Assembly (NCBI GenBank): GCA_024195265.1
Contig: JAJLRJ010000008.1
Span: forward strand, 8,764,488 to 8,828,487
DNA length: 64,000 nucleotides
Source: Dendrophyllia cribrosa
Lineage: Eukaryota; Cnidaria; Anthozoa; Scleractinia; Dendrophylliidae
Direction of reading: 5' to 3'
The notes under the pieces were generated by a model, which was not told the DNA's origin, did no database searches, and saw only the letters and a list, made by a program, of their open reading frames with translations. This document shows positions 44,601 to 54,656 of the stretch, piece by piece. The stretch's first letter is position 1. Every line of letters begins with the position of its first letter. The position numbers were made by a program, and so were the translations under genes.

Positions 44601-46744
44601 TTTTTTTGCAAAGAGAAAATGGACTTTTCAGGGGTTATGTTCTGGGCTGGACTTTTTTGGATTTAACAATTTAGCCTCATTCACACCTTCCCATAACTAT
44701 TATGGTGGAGTACTGCCCTGCGTGCATGTGTAACACTTAATAATTATTATAACATTACATAATATTATTATATTACCAAACCTGGTATTTGAAATAGAAA
44801 TGTGGCTGCTACATTTCTGAGTCTTCTCTTTTTACAAAGTATAAGTCTGGCAAGAATGTAGTACATATCAAGTGGCAATGCTCCATGATAATATATTAAT
44901 AAAGCTGGACCCTCATCTGGCAGCTTATCCACTCCAATCAGTTCATAACCTGGTAAAATGAAAAATAAATTAATGTACTTATAGTCACTATGAGTTTGAA
45001 AGTTGTTCATTTAGTCAACTTGAAAAGCTGAAGTTGATGATAACATGCAGCTGTTATGTATGTACTAACCTTAGCCCATACCCTGATTGTGCTCAGTTGG
45101 GATTTGTACCATTTTTGGTCACAGTACCCAGCCCCAGTGTGATTAATTGACAGCATATATAGTCATTGTTACATATTACTTGCAGTGGTGGATTAAGGGA
45201 GGGACCCCAGGGGGGGCAGAACCACCCACCCCCACCCCCATCTCCCCACCCCCCCCCCCCCCCCCCCTTCCTCCACCCCCTTGCAATGCCAGACTGAGTC
45301 TGGATCCATCATTGACTTGCCTAATTAATAAATGCCTTCTCTGAATTACAAGCCTCTTTCTCATTAATTCCCATTAATATTCCCCAAAAGAAAACAAAAT
45401 GCCCTAGGCTTTTCTTAGAGAGGGTTCATTTATTTTAGCCATACAGTACATTCCTGCTGAAATTTTACACCTGTATAAGCCATGTAAAGGAGGTAGGTTT
45501 AAAATGATATTTGACCTTTGGTAGGATTCGGACATATGACCTCTTTTAGCCAGCTTCCACTTGCAAGAATGCCCCAAGATCAAAACAAGAAAAAATCCTT
45601 CATTTCATTTTGCAACATTATAGAGAAACAAACAGAACCCAAAGAAAAAGTACTGAGATGCTTCTTCCAGAGTTGCATGACAGATTCATGGGGGTCACCA
45701 ATAATTTCCGGTTTAGATATCACATATGTGGTATATATAAATTATATACTCTTATACAATATCTGACAGGTTAGCTTCTGTATAACCCTTGAAAAAATTT
45801 GGTCCTCTAATAAAACCCAGCTTAATCCAAAGTAAACACAATTGAGCAAAACCAGTGAAAAAATTCCCCAAACTAAGCAGATCTTTAAATATCCATCCTG
45901 ATTCCTCAGTAAAAATATTATTTTTTCTACAAACAGCTGCGTTGATTATGTAATCCATATTCCGGCGGGGAAATATGAGGATTTCCTGTTCACATTTCAC
46001 GAACACACAGGCAGGCTTTTATCATGCTAACGTTACGTGTATAAGACGTTATTTTATAAGCAATGGTTTGGGAAAAGAAATCCACTTGAAAGTTGAGCTT
46101 GTTTTCTGATTTCAATGTATAACCAAAATCTGTCAACCCACAACGTCAGGCATAACAATTTAAAAGTTTTTGAAGAAAGCAACAAAAAGACTACTGTATT
46201 TTTCACCGGCATCTGGCACTGTTGAAAATGGGAGCCTCGCAAATTATTAACGCCAACAGCCAACGAAAAATTTTCTGATGCGCGCACAACAAAAAAACGC
46301 AGTAAGACGAAAAGAAGGAATTATCGAGCAAAAAGTTACAATACTCAACACTTGCTTTTTTCTACACGACAGCCAATCGGCGCAAGCAAAAATTAAAAAA
46401 GTTAAAAAGCGCGAGACGTCTGTGCGAATGAAAGAGTCAATCTCACCTATCTTTCGTTTCCGCTGATTTTGCTCGGCTTAAACTTTCTCTCTCCGTGAAT
46501 ATCTCTTACTGGGTCTTCAAGAAAAAAACTCACCATGCCAAAGGGTTCCATGCGCGTCAAAAACAGCGGCCACGGTCTGCTGTGCGCCGTCCCAAAAATT
46601 GCCCGCGTACGCGTCGTAGATTTGACGCCGTCTATGCCGGTAGACGTGCAAGAAAACGGCGCTTCCGTACATCATGATAACGAGAACTATGGGATACACA
46701 AATACAACGACAAAAGGCGAAAGAAGAATCATGAGCCAGTCCAT
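35609..46744 (-). CDS. TMEM68: TMEM68-like membrane acyltransferase
   Basis: Eight coding exons, in transcript order: 46744-46534, 44949-44782, 42848-42775, 41123-41001, 38916-38853, 38267-38192, 37420-37357 and 35710-35609. All phases agree and the product is about 293 residues (human TMEM68 is about 324). The start is ATG at 46742-46744. The N-terminus has hydrophobic segments (LLSPFVVVFVYPIVLVIMMY). Exon 2 has GYELIGVDKLP and YYHGALPLD, the HxxxxD catalytic block of PlsC-type glycerolipid acyltransferases. Exon 4 has ISPGGVREALFSDE and NGRRGFAKVA, exon 5 TQNIREA, exon 6 LYGGFPVKLR, exon 7 FIGEPICYDP and exon 8 EAHQRLPGSI, all matching TMEM68. In mammals TMEM68 (DIESL) is an ER enzyme making triacylglycerol independently of DGAT1/2. 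The gene is divergent from the GAREM-like gene. Several introns hold transposons. Confidence 0.95.
36263..36442. mobile_element. MITE with 19-bp inverted ends in TMEM68 intron 7
   Basis: AGTATATACTGAAACAGTG at the left and CACTGTTTCAGTATATACT at the right are exact complements. The core contains GCGCTCTGATTGGCTACTGA. A second palindrome abuts it at 36445. Confidence 0.7.
36445..36553. mobile_element. Hairpin element abutting the previous MITE
   Basis: A 109-bp fold-back: AACAACTATTCACCTCAGTG with TAGTGATGGATATTTACC on the left, GGTAAATATCCACCACTA with GGTGAATAGTTGTT on the right. The loop is a CGCCGCTTCGCGGC hairpin. Confidence 0.7.
37645..37760. mobile_element. MITE in TMEM68 intron 6
   Basis: GAAAGAGTGTTT...CAGTTATCCAAACA at the left matches the complement TGTTTGGATATCCTG...AAACACTCTTCC at the right. 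The centre reads AAACTCGGCTGCGCCTC. Confidence 0.6.
39228..40281. mobile_element. 1054-bp giant palindrome (fold-back transposon), TTAA-flanked
   Basis: Left arm 39228-39741 and right arm 39763-40281 are inverted copies of about 515 bp each, separated by a spacer of about 21 bp. Ends are GGTGGCTCCAAGTA and TACTTGGAGCCACC. TTAA flanks both sides (39224-39227, 40282-40285). The arms carry small indels and substitutions, for example a TACATG insertion near 40060. No ORF. TTAA target sites are used by piggyBac and Kolobok transposases. It lies in TMEM68 intron 4. Confidence 0.85.
40372..40584 (+). pseudogene. LINE ORF2 C-terminal fragment
   Basis: It reads TRGTPKDMWRRMAEKV, then LAKSRQEWRSLFAPYAT. 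This is the shape of the extreme C-terminus of many LINE ORF2 proteins (a basic PK.WRR block, then DR.EWR.LV.ALC.T). It begins shortly after the giant palindrome, as expected of a 5'-truncated insertion. It lies in TMEM68 intron 4, antisense to the gene. Confidence 0.5.
41646..41677. repeat. Short hairpin
   Basis: AACTGGCTCGTCGC, then TCT, then GCGACGAGTCAGTT: one mismatch in 14-bp arms, in TMEM68 intron 3. Probably the end of a small transposon. Confidence 0.5.
42485..42512 (+). repeat. Long poly(C) tract
   Basis: About 27 consecutive C in AT-rich intron sequence of TMEM68. Similar tracts occur near 15341, 38083 and 45250 (and poly(G) near 6705). Confidence 0.8.
43135..43204 (+). repeat. 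14-bp minisatellite, five units
   Basis: Units TAACAAGCAAGTGT, TAACAAGCGAGTGT (three times) and TAACAAGTGAGGTC in perfect 14-bp register, in TMEM68 intron 2. Confidence 0.85.
43631..43801. mobile_element. MITE family M1, copy 1 (TMEM68 intron 2)
   Basis: 171 bp, ends TATATATGTTGTGGTTCAA and TTGAACCACAACATATATA. Inner arms CTTTGGTTTGAAAATTTTCA / TGAAAATTTTTAAACCAAAG. Related copies are at 52970-53136 and 51554-51672. Confidence 0.8.
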
Positions 46745-47226
46745 CTTGCTCACAGCACATGACCTGGTGTTTTGATCCCGACCGGAGATTGCGTTGAACG
46801 TCAGAGGCCTGAGTCAAGCTCTGGCGTTTGTCAAGGAGCCTTTGGACCGTAATGTGTCATGTACGTCAACACAAAGTGTATCCCAGTAATTTGCACAGAA
46901 AAAACAAATGTTCCAAAATTCTAAGCTCTTTTTTGTTAAATTGACTTTTATAATGTTTTATTTTGATCTAAAAAATTACAATGAAGCAAGGTGTTTCAAA
47001 ACATCGCATGAAAAATGAGAGGACAAACTGCGTGATTCCATACATGAGGAAATACCCGCTAACGAATTCCCCGCTGACATAGAGGAAGTGTCAAACGTTC
47101 GAGCGCTTTCCAGTTGTCGAAATTCCGATCGAAGAAGTATGTTTAGCACCGCTCCCAAAGGATTGTAACCTTACAACATTCTCAATGCGAGTGCTTTATC
47201 ATAGCAACAAGAAGTGAGAAGAGAAA
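46745..47226. promoter_or_regulatory. Divergent promoter region of TMEM68 and the GAREM-like gene
   Basis: 482 bp separate the two start codons, which face away from each other. The segment is richer in CpG (for example GTCGACGGC, AATTCCGATCG) than the surrounding introns. Both 5' UTRs and any core promoter elements must lie here; no TATA box was identified. A shared bidirectional promoter is inferred from spacing only. Confidence 0.5.
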
Positions 47227-48840
47227 ATGTCGACGGCAAAAGGTAAAGATCCTATTCTTGATAATTTAATTTGGAGCGATATCGAGTACAGACTGTTCGA
47301 ATTTGTTGATCGCTTTCCGTTGCCACAAATAGTCAAGGTAACCGAAGGTTATTACGGCCCAACGGAAGACTCTTGCATCGGAGCTGAGCAAATACTGACC
47401 CTCCACAGTGTGAAATCAACGGAGAAAGTCTTAGCGCGCGACAGGAAGAAAAGAGAGTTGAACATCCCTTTGAACTGTTCGGAAAAGGTCGAGATTCGTC
47501 CAGCTGATTTCCGAGGCATCTATGAAACCGTTGAAGAAATAAGCAGGATTCCGACCAAGTTTGTACGGGTGACTCAAGGCTATTATGGTCTGGACGAGGA
47601 TTCAGTATGCGTCAATCCCGGAGATAAGCTGGAAGTTATCCGTGTGGAATACGGTCTTGGAGGAAAAGAAGACTGCGTACTCTTTCACAATGAAGAGCGC
47701 TGTCCCGTCAGGCTACCTTTCAGCGTCTCAGCAGGATTTCAGCCCTTACTCGATGGACGGGAGTATTACCTAAAAGAACTGATCGCAACATCGCCCAAGC
47801 TGCCACTGTACTTTCAGTTCGTTGAGCCACCATCCATAACTCGACGATCAAGTGAACAAGTGTTCAACACTTCACTCGGAGTTCTGTCACTAGAAAAGGT
47901 TTACCAAGATGCAACTGTGATTTGCACAACCAAAGAGGGTAATGTTAGAACAGTGGTCAGTTGCCCTAAGCACCTGCCAATCACAATTAATGTGGCACGT
48001 GGTGCACTATCAGATGACAAGGATTATGTTCGCATTTGTCGTGTATTCCATGATGGTGTGAGCCTTTCAAAGATAGAGAACATGGAGATTCAGAATATAT
48101 ATGCATCCAGGGACACCATAAGAGAGTATGAATACCTCGCAGAGGTTGTACCACCACCTGTTCCTCCTCGTGACAGTTCCTCCGAGGACACCCCAACTTC
48201 AAACCAGCAAGTTCCTGCAGCAGATACCAACGAATCACCAGATTCTGATGATGGTCATGAATATACTTATATTGATGACTACGAACTGCCACCCGCTCCC
48301 CCTTCCATTACTACACCAGAAACACAGAAAAGTGATACTTCACCAATGCCATCCAGTTATCCTGTTCAAGGAAACACTGATTCGGATAAAAATTCTGATG
48401 AAATAGTACCTAATAATAATGATGAAGATTATGTGTACCTGCCATCACAACCAGAGAGTAATGGCACCACAGTAGAAAATCAAGAGCCTGTTGCTCCACC
48501 ACGCAAAACAAAATTGGACACCAGTAAAAGTATGGACAGCAAAAAACCACCACCACCTGTGAAGCCCAAGCCACATTTAAAAAGAGTGCAGTCAGAACCT
48601 CAGCAGAAAATGCAGGACTTCAAAGTACCAGATGATCTGTCACAGATGACAATAAGTGAAGTTTCCCAATTCTTGAGTCATTTCCGCTTTGGAGATTACG
48701 TTGAAGTGTTTGCCGAGAATGAAGTAGATGGTACTCTGCTTGCCAGTCTGGATGATGAAGAACTGAAGTCGCTTGGAATGAATGCGTTTCAGTGCAAGAA
48801 ACTAAAGAAACTGGTTGGTGGGTGGAGACCAAAAGAATAA
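47227..48840 (+). CDS. GAREM-like CABIT/SAM signalling adaptor
   Basis: An intronless 537-residue ORF with ATG start. The N-terminal 1-300 is CABIT-like and appears to contain two repeats: PQIVKVTEGYYGPTEDS (33-49) is echoed by TKFVRVTQGYYGLDEDS (110-126), each followed by a hydrophobic beta-rich stretch. The middle (301-465) is disordered and proline-rich with PPPVPPR (309-315), VAPPRK (422-427) and PPPPVKPKP (441-449), typical SH3 ligands. It also carries acidic-flanked tyrosines (EYTYIDDYEL 345-354, DYVYLP 401-406) as phosphorylation candidates. A SAM domain occupies about 468-533 and ends GWRPKE, like the GWRPK ending of vertebrate GAREM. GAREM proteins bind GRB2 and SHP2 downstream of EGFR to drive MAPK signalling. 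The family call is good; the duplicated CABIT recalls THEMIS. Confidence 0.9.
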   Translation: MSTAKGKDPILDNLIWSDIEYRLFEFVDRFPLPQIVKVTEGYYGPTEDSCIGAEQILTLHSVKSTEKVLARDRKKRELNIPLNCSEKVEIRPADFRGIYETVEEISRIPTKFVRVTQGYYGLDEDSVCVNPGDKLEVIRVEYGLGGKEDCVLFHNEERCPVRLPFSVSAGFQPLLDGREYYLKELIATSPKLPLYFQFVEPPSITRRSSEQVFNTSLGVLSLEKVYQDATVICTTKEGNVRTVVSCPKHLPITINVARGALSDDKDYVRICRVFHDGVSLSKIENMEIQNIYASRDTIREYEYLAEVVPPPVPPRDSSSEDTPTSNQQVPAADTNESPDSDDGHEYTYIDDYELPPAPPSITTPETQKSDTSPMPSSYPVQGNTDSDKNSDEIVPNNNDEDYVYLPSQPESNGTTVENQEPVAPPRKTKLDTSKSMDSKKPPPPVKPKPHLKRVQSEPQQKMQDFKVPDDLSQMTISEVSQFLSHFRFGDYVEVFAENEVDGTLLASLDDEELKSLGMNAFQCKKLKKLVGGWRPKE

Positions 48841-49931
48841 CAGTCAATCCATGTTAGATTCCTGTAGTGGCAACAATGTCCGGTATTGATTTCATGCTGG
48901 CACAGTGATACAGTATTAGTTACTATTATAATATACAAAGTGTAAACAAACTCACACCACTCATTTCAAACAGGTGATTATAACCACTGAAAGACCATGG
49001 TCATATTTAATATTGGGGACTGATCAGGTTATCTTAGTCTTCAGAGACGATTCAATGACTGCATGCACTCCTTTTCAGGCCAAACAATAGGGTTTTACCC
49101 TGCAAAACTCACGAAAGAGGTAAAACAAAGAAAACAAAACTTATAATTATATTACAACAATAGAGTGCAAGACAACAGTAGGTAGAAATAGGTTGCTAAC
49201 AAAAAACAGGTTTTTACACCGAGGATAAGCCAAAAACAACCTTTAGTTAGTAACAAGCTTAGGTGGTTGTATCAATGGAGTTGTCTCAAGGTAAGGTTTT
49301 GCTGTACATCCACTGTTATGTTAGTAGTAAAAAGCCACTTATTTAATGCCATGGTATTAAACCATGGCATTAAAAGTCCTTTTGCAACACAATGTTTTGG
49401 GTAACATATCAGTGCTGCAAAAAATCGCCTGTTATCTCGAGCTTTTGTCATAGATTAAAAAGCTTTGAAAGATAGCACAATTTACCTTTAAGTGTGAAAA
49501 TGAATTTTTGCATTATAGACATGCTTGAATATTATTTTTTGGTAGGTTTGAAAGGTGTGGGATGAAGCTTAAAATTAAGGCAGGATATGGAATGAGTGGT
49601 TTTAGGATAAGAAGTTTGATTGAAATGAGCCAAAACCTGCTGTTGAAAGCAGAATTTTGGATCCTACAATTTAATACATGTAGTCAAATTGATTTTTGTT
49701 TAACTTGCTGGAAATGTGCTGGCAAATATACACAATTGCAAAGGAGCCAAATGAATGTAAGTATTGAAATTATTGGCCAGGAGTGAAATAATTTCTCAGA
49801 AGCTTATTTGACTTTTCAGCCTTAACAGCGATGGAGCACTTCTTCACAATTTACCATGATTATGAAAATTAATTTTACGCAATGAAAGACATATAATTAC
49901 TAGTGATAAAGGATTTCCATGTTAAAATAAA
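48841..49931 (+). terminator. 3' UTR and poly(A) signal of the GAREM-like gene
   Basis: Non-coding sequence up to AATAAA at 49926-49931, about 1.1 kb past the stop. It includes a perfect palindrome TTTAATGCCATGG / CCATGGCATTAAA around 49341-49373. UTR extent is inferred from the signal only. Confidence 0.45.
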
Positions 49932-50454
49932 GTTTATCTATCTATAATAATAATTATTATTGATACAAAGGAAAAATTGTCTTAATTATAATAAATATGT
50001 TATCAATCAAATTCTCCTTTGAACTAGAGCTACTTAACTGTTACTTTTACAGAAGGAAGTGTAAACACTAGAAATTAAAGAGAATTGAAATGTTTATGTC
50101 AAGCTTTTTGCAAATTTTTTAATTCAATAAGACTTAGTGTGAGTCCTAGTGGATTCATTAAATGTATTACAAAAGCATTGTCAGGCTAGCTAAGCAGTGC
50201 ACAGTGACCAAGTTTTAAGCCTAAATTAATTTTCTCTTGGTCCTTAAACATGTTGCACAGTAGTAACTAAGTTAATATTTAATACCTATTGGTAACACAA
50301 TGTACTTATCTAGTTTGATACTGAAGGGATTTTTTTTTTAATTTTATTATACAACTGGGCACTAATTGGGTATGTGTAAGTCTTTCACATACCCAATTAA
50401 TAGCTATGCTATGACCAGCAGCAGTGAGCCAGAATTTAAATGTGGGTTATCTTG

Positions 50455-50632
50455 CAGGGGTTTCAATAAAATTAAGAGTAAGTGGCAATATTTATAAAAT
50501 AGACGGCCGTGGCAGTAGCATTTCCAGCATTATGGGCATCAACTTCAGTGAAATTAATCGAAAAGTAGGCGGCGATAATTTAGGAAGTAGCCGGCGAAAT
50601 TCGCCGGTTGCCGGCTTCTAATGAAACCTCTG
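50455..50632. mobile_element. 178-bp MITE with CAGGG-type ends
   Basis: Ends CAGGGGTTTCA and TGAAACCTCTG are inverted with one mismatch. ATCTTG flanks both sides (50449-50454, 50633-50638). The right half has the palindromic CCGGCGAAATTCGCCGG. CAGGG termini suggest a hAT relative, although the visible duplication is 6 rather than 8 bp. Confidence 0.6.
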
Positions 50633-51553
50633 ATCTTGTTTTGTAAATTCTATTGAAACAGGTATCAAAGTTGCTTGAACAGTACCATCAGTCATGAGAA
50701 GTCCTAGCGGGGGTATTTCTGAAAATTTCTGGCCTTTCCCTGCCCCAAGCAGTTGAACCTAGATGCTTTCATTCATCTTAATTCCTGCATGTTAGGGCTG
50801 GTTCCTACTAACAACATAATCGGAAGCGAAATCAGAGTCGGAAGCATAAGGAGCCTTATGGTCTAGTGTAAATCCGGAGGATCAGAAGGTTTCTTTTTCT
50901 CTTCAATTCCACTTTTGCTTCTGTCGCTTACTATTCACTTATGTCGTATTGATTTCCACTAGATAGTAACTTTCTTGTGGGAACCAGCCCTTACATTTGA
51001 AGTTGTCATACATTATTTGCTTCCCAGAACGGATTTTTATTGACAGTCTCTGAGCCACCACATTCAATACTGTGACAACACACTTTGGTATTAATGGAAT
51101 GTAACCCTCCATGCTTACCTTTTGCTCTAGCGGGCGCAAATCACATGATCTCACTCATGTGTGCCTTGAATTCACAGCCTTCCTGTTTCAGTAGTAAGGA
51201 AAGACACTGGTCTCAAAATAAATATAAATTATTCCTCACACCACCCAGGTATATCATATGGGTAACAAAAATTTATTAGACTGGGTAACCTGATTTTCTG
51301 GTGTTTGTCGAGTTTTGAGTGCTGAATTTTTTTGATGAGTGCAATGAAGAAGGTACACATTCAAACTTGGCAATCAATCTCACATGGAAAAATATGGGTG
51401 GTTAGTCTAGCAACCTTAAGCAGTCAGAACTAGAGTATATAATGTACTTTGGAAGAGTCAATGGTTTTAAAAGTTTATTGCTGAATATTTGTGATAATAA
51501 ATTGTAACTGCTTTGCAGAGTAACTTGTGCAGTGGCCTTTTGTAAGATAACAT

Positions 51554-51672
51554 ACATGTTGTGGTGCAATTTTTTCCTTGGTGCAAATTTTATTTTCCTT
51601 TGTTTAAAACTCATTATCATACATTACCATACCCCAAAACAAAGGAAAATCAAATTTGCACCAAGAATAAAA
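51554..51672. mobile_element. MITE family M1, degraded copy
   Basis: The left end ACATGTTGTGGTGCAATTTT and inner arms (CCTTGGTGCAAATTT / AAATTTGCACCAAG) match family M1. The outer right end has been lost. Confidence 0.55.
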
Positions 51673-52020
51673 TTCTTTTTTGGAGGAATTCTGATCTCAA
51701 GGCAAACTCGTCACTTACGACAGTTTTGCATTGAACTCTTCAATATTATCGTAAACAACATTTTGTGAACAGAAAACAGGACAGTTTTTATTTTGTCCAT
51801 ATTTTGGCATTCTAAACTTACTTAGCAAGGGGCAACAATAACTTGAGTGTCATCGCCAAAAAACACTCTACTCGGGCTCTCATCTCTATAGCTTCTCATT
51901 TAACTGCTAACCAAAAAGAAATGTAGGCTCTGTTGGCGAGAAAGGGATTTACATAAAGGCTTCAAAGGTAGTATGAAAGAAGGGTACTACTAGCATGATT
52001 TCAACTCTTGTAGATGAAAC

Positions 52021-52076
52021 CTAGCCTGCGAGCAAGCTCTTGAAACCCCGAGCCCGAGAGCTTGCTCGCAGGCTAG
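52021..52076. mobile_element. Hairpin element with perfect 20-bp arms
   Basis: CTAGCCTGCGAGCAAGCTCT and AGAGCTTGCTCGCAGGCTAG around a 16-nt loop. GATGAAACC occurs on both sides (near 52013 and 52077), a possible target duplication of about 9 bp. Confidence 0.65.
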
Positions 52077-52969
52077 ATGAAACCCAAATGTGTGATTATT
52101 CTAGTAAATGCTATTGAGCAGTACTTTCCTGTAGCACTGTTTATGATGCCAGAAAGTGGTTCCTGCTTTCAAGTCTGGATAAAATCCCAAAGTGTGACCA
52201 TGGAAATGAAAGCTACTGAGCAGTACTAATGCTCAGTAATTGCGAGGGGTATCTTGTTTTTGATATTCTTTTTGGGAAAGCCTTATCAAGCTTAGATAGC
52301 AAAGCAAGAGACAGCCAGAACCTTGGGCCTGACTTCTCTAGAATACACAGAAAAATTATAGTCGGTACTGACAAAGACTGACAAGCTACAATAATTGCAC
52401 AATTCCATTTATTTCAAACAGTCCACCAGTTGATGTTACAATCCAATAGTCTGTCACCTTTTAAAAAGTCACAAAAACATTTTCACTCAAAAGATCAGCC
52501 TTTACAGGCTGCGTATGAAAAAATATTGACACAAGTACTATCACAGTATGTCCTGTGTAAATAATCATACAAAAAATACAACTTCAATGCAAACATAAGC
52601 CAGCAGTCATCTGGAAAAAAATAAGAAGGAAACAAAGAGTATATCAAAACATGTACATAAGAACCACAGAATGTAACCAACAGTGCATTTAAAGGCTCTG
52701 GTATCAACAAACATGTACTGTTTATTCACGGGTTAACGTTGTTATTATATTATAAATATTAGAATAAGAGTGAATTGATATTTCAATGTATCCAGCATGA
52801 AATGCTTGAACAAGCAACACATTAATTATATTATAGGGCAATTAAACTTGGATGTACATGTAATATATCAAACACAAGGAAGAGAAAAGTGTTTCATCAG
52901 GATTCCCAAATACAGAGAAGCGAGTTGAAAAAATGAGGCATATTTGAGTGTTTTTAATCAACTTCGAAG

Positions 52970-53136
52970 TATATGTTGTGGTCCAAATTTTTCTTTGGTT
53001 TAAAACTTTTGAAACTAGTTTGATTTTTGTTTTTCTTGTCTCTTACTGTGGCAATGAATCTTAAGACAAAAGAAAATAGAAATCAAACTGGTTTCAAAAT
53101 TTTCAAACCAAAGAAAAGTTTGAACCACAACATATA
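52970..53136. mobile_element. MITE family M1, copy 2
   Basis: 167 bp, ends TATATGTTGTGGTCCAAA and TTTGAACCACAACATATA, with the same inner arms as 43631-43801 (CTTTGGTTTAAAAC / TTTTCAAACCAAAG). Confidence 0.8.
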
Positions 53137-53907
53137 CCGCATGAAACATCCACTTGAGAATTCTAAGAAAATTGTACAACCATAGCTAGGGTTAATCATG
53201 ATGAATAAGTAATAGTAAATATTGGACTGAGTGGAGTACAATAGTCCAGTTTCGAATTCGATATGGTCGCTGAATGAAAGCATTGAAGATGCATTTTTAC
53301 AGGGTTGGCCTCAATCTGAAGTGATAAATTCACAAATTCAGGCGAGAAGATGACCGGTTTAGAGCTCTGTCTATTGTTTAATTTTCAAATTTCACGCACC
53401 TTCTGCCGGTTTTTGTGAATATTTTACATCAGGTCGAGTCTAACCCTGTATCAATGTGTCACTGGTGTTTGAATTCAGCGGTAATTTTAAATACGAAAAT
53501 GGCTTATTCAGGGAGTAATCCGGTGAGTCATTTCAAATTGGCCGAGCGTGTAGTGCAAGGACGATTTGAAATTACAATCACAATTACCTCTGAATTGTAC
53601 GACAAGAAGTTCAATTACTAATTAATCGAACCAATAACAAAATTCGAGATTAAATAGTCTATGTGGAGTTTTTTGTACTCAAAACATCAATGATATTTTC
53701 TATCTGTTTGAAAGCAGGAGGAAACAGCCACGAAAAAAAGAACCCTTTTAAGTGCACCTGATTGACGCGCGCGCAACGTAGGCGTCCAATTACAGCTATC
53801 CAATTACAAAGCTGTAATTGGACACTCGCATGACCACGCCCCAATTACGTAAGAAAAAGGCGCGTGGATGACCAACCACAATTGAGAATTTTGTTATTGA
53901 TACAATT

Positions 53908-54187
53908 AATATAAGAACATTCTCTGGCTATTAATCTTTTAAAAACCCAGATTTAGCTGCCTGAACTGAAGTCTTCGAAGGGTGAAAGAAAATGGTTAAA
54001 AAAAAAGCGCATTAATTAAAAAAAAGTAAGAAATAATTAAAAATACATAATTGAACTTAGAAACAAATTAAAGTTGTTTTTTCAATGCACAATTTTTACC
54101 ATTCTTTTTCACCCTTCAAAGACTGCAGTACAGGCAGCTGAAAGCTTGGTTTTTAAAACAATTTAGCCAGAGAACATTCTTATATTT
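53908..54187. mobile_element. 280-bp imperfect fold-back element
   Basis: Arms of about 85 bp: AATATAAGAACATTCTCTGG...GAAGGGTGAAAGAAAATGG on the left and CCATTCTTTTTCACCCTTC...AGAACATTCTTATATT on the right. The A-rich centre has no ORF. It lies about 260 bp from the stop of the COX6C gene at 54450. Confidence 0.7.
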
Positions 54188-54449
54188 ATTCACCCTCTAA
54201 AGTGTTTTACATATCTTCTCAAACTGATCATTAAATAAAGAGAAAACAAAAGAACAAAATTGCTAAAGTCTAAGGCTAATAAAGATCAACTATCCAAACC
54301 ACCATCACATTTATGAGTTCATACTTGATGAATAAATTATTAACGAGTTTGAGAAAGATACAGGCATAAATTTTAGTAAAGGATTGTCTGAGGACATAAG
54401 AAGTGACTGCAAGTTGAACTTATTTTCATTGATTCTGGATCTGTACCTC

Positions 54450-54656
54450 CTAAGCTAGAGGTTCTTTGTCTGCCTCAATTTCTTTTGCTACTTTCTCTGC
54501 ATCATAGTTCTTGTAAAATTCTTCATATCTCTTTCTCTTGGGATCTGCATAGCCCACCTTCCATATAGCTCCACCAACCATACCAATGGCTATAGACCTT
54601 ACAATGGCATTCCTAAGGTGCCTCTGCGCAAATCCACGGAGTACTGGAGGTGCCAT
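54450..54656 (-). CDS. COX6C: Cytochrome c oxidase subunit 6C, copy 2
   Basis: A 68-residue single-exon coding sequence, ATG at 54654-54656 (MAPPVLRGFAQRHLRNAI). One membrane helix (about 18-36, VRSIAIGMVGGAIWKVG), then the basic-aromatic stretch KRKRYEEFYKNYDAEK that defines COX6C/VIc. The subunit sits in the inner mitochondrial membrane at the edge of complex IV. A pyrimidine-rich acceptor (TTTCCCCTTAG) ends 2 bp before the ATG, so a 5' UTR intron is likely; a good donor (CCTTG|GTAAGT) near 55798 could close a leader exon. It is about 50% identical to the copy at 57654. The C-terminus EADKEPLA differs. Confidence 0.9.
   Translation of the reverse strand: MAPPVLRGFAQRHLRNAIVRSIAIGMVGGAIWKVGYADPKRKRYEEFYKNYDAEKVAKEIEADKEPLA

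Larger units (their letters stand above)
49932..52969. other. Intergenic: MITEs and hairpins, no gene
   Basis: Apart from the elements listed separately (50455, 51554, 52021), no recognisable exon or RNA gene. A short palindrome TTGGGTATGTG...CACATACCCAA occurs at about 50368-50398. Confidence 0.45.

Noticed and set aside
45752..46006. 84-codon minus-strand ORF in TMEM68 intron 1
   Set aside because: Not flanked by splice sites that fit the TMEM68 phases; exon 1 joins exon 2 directly in frame.
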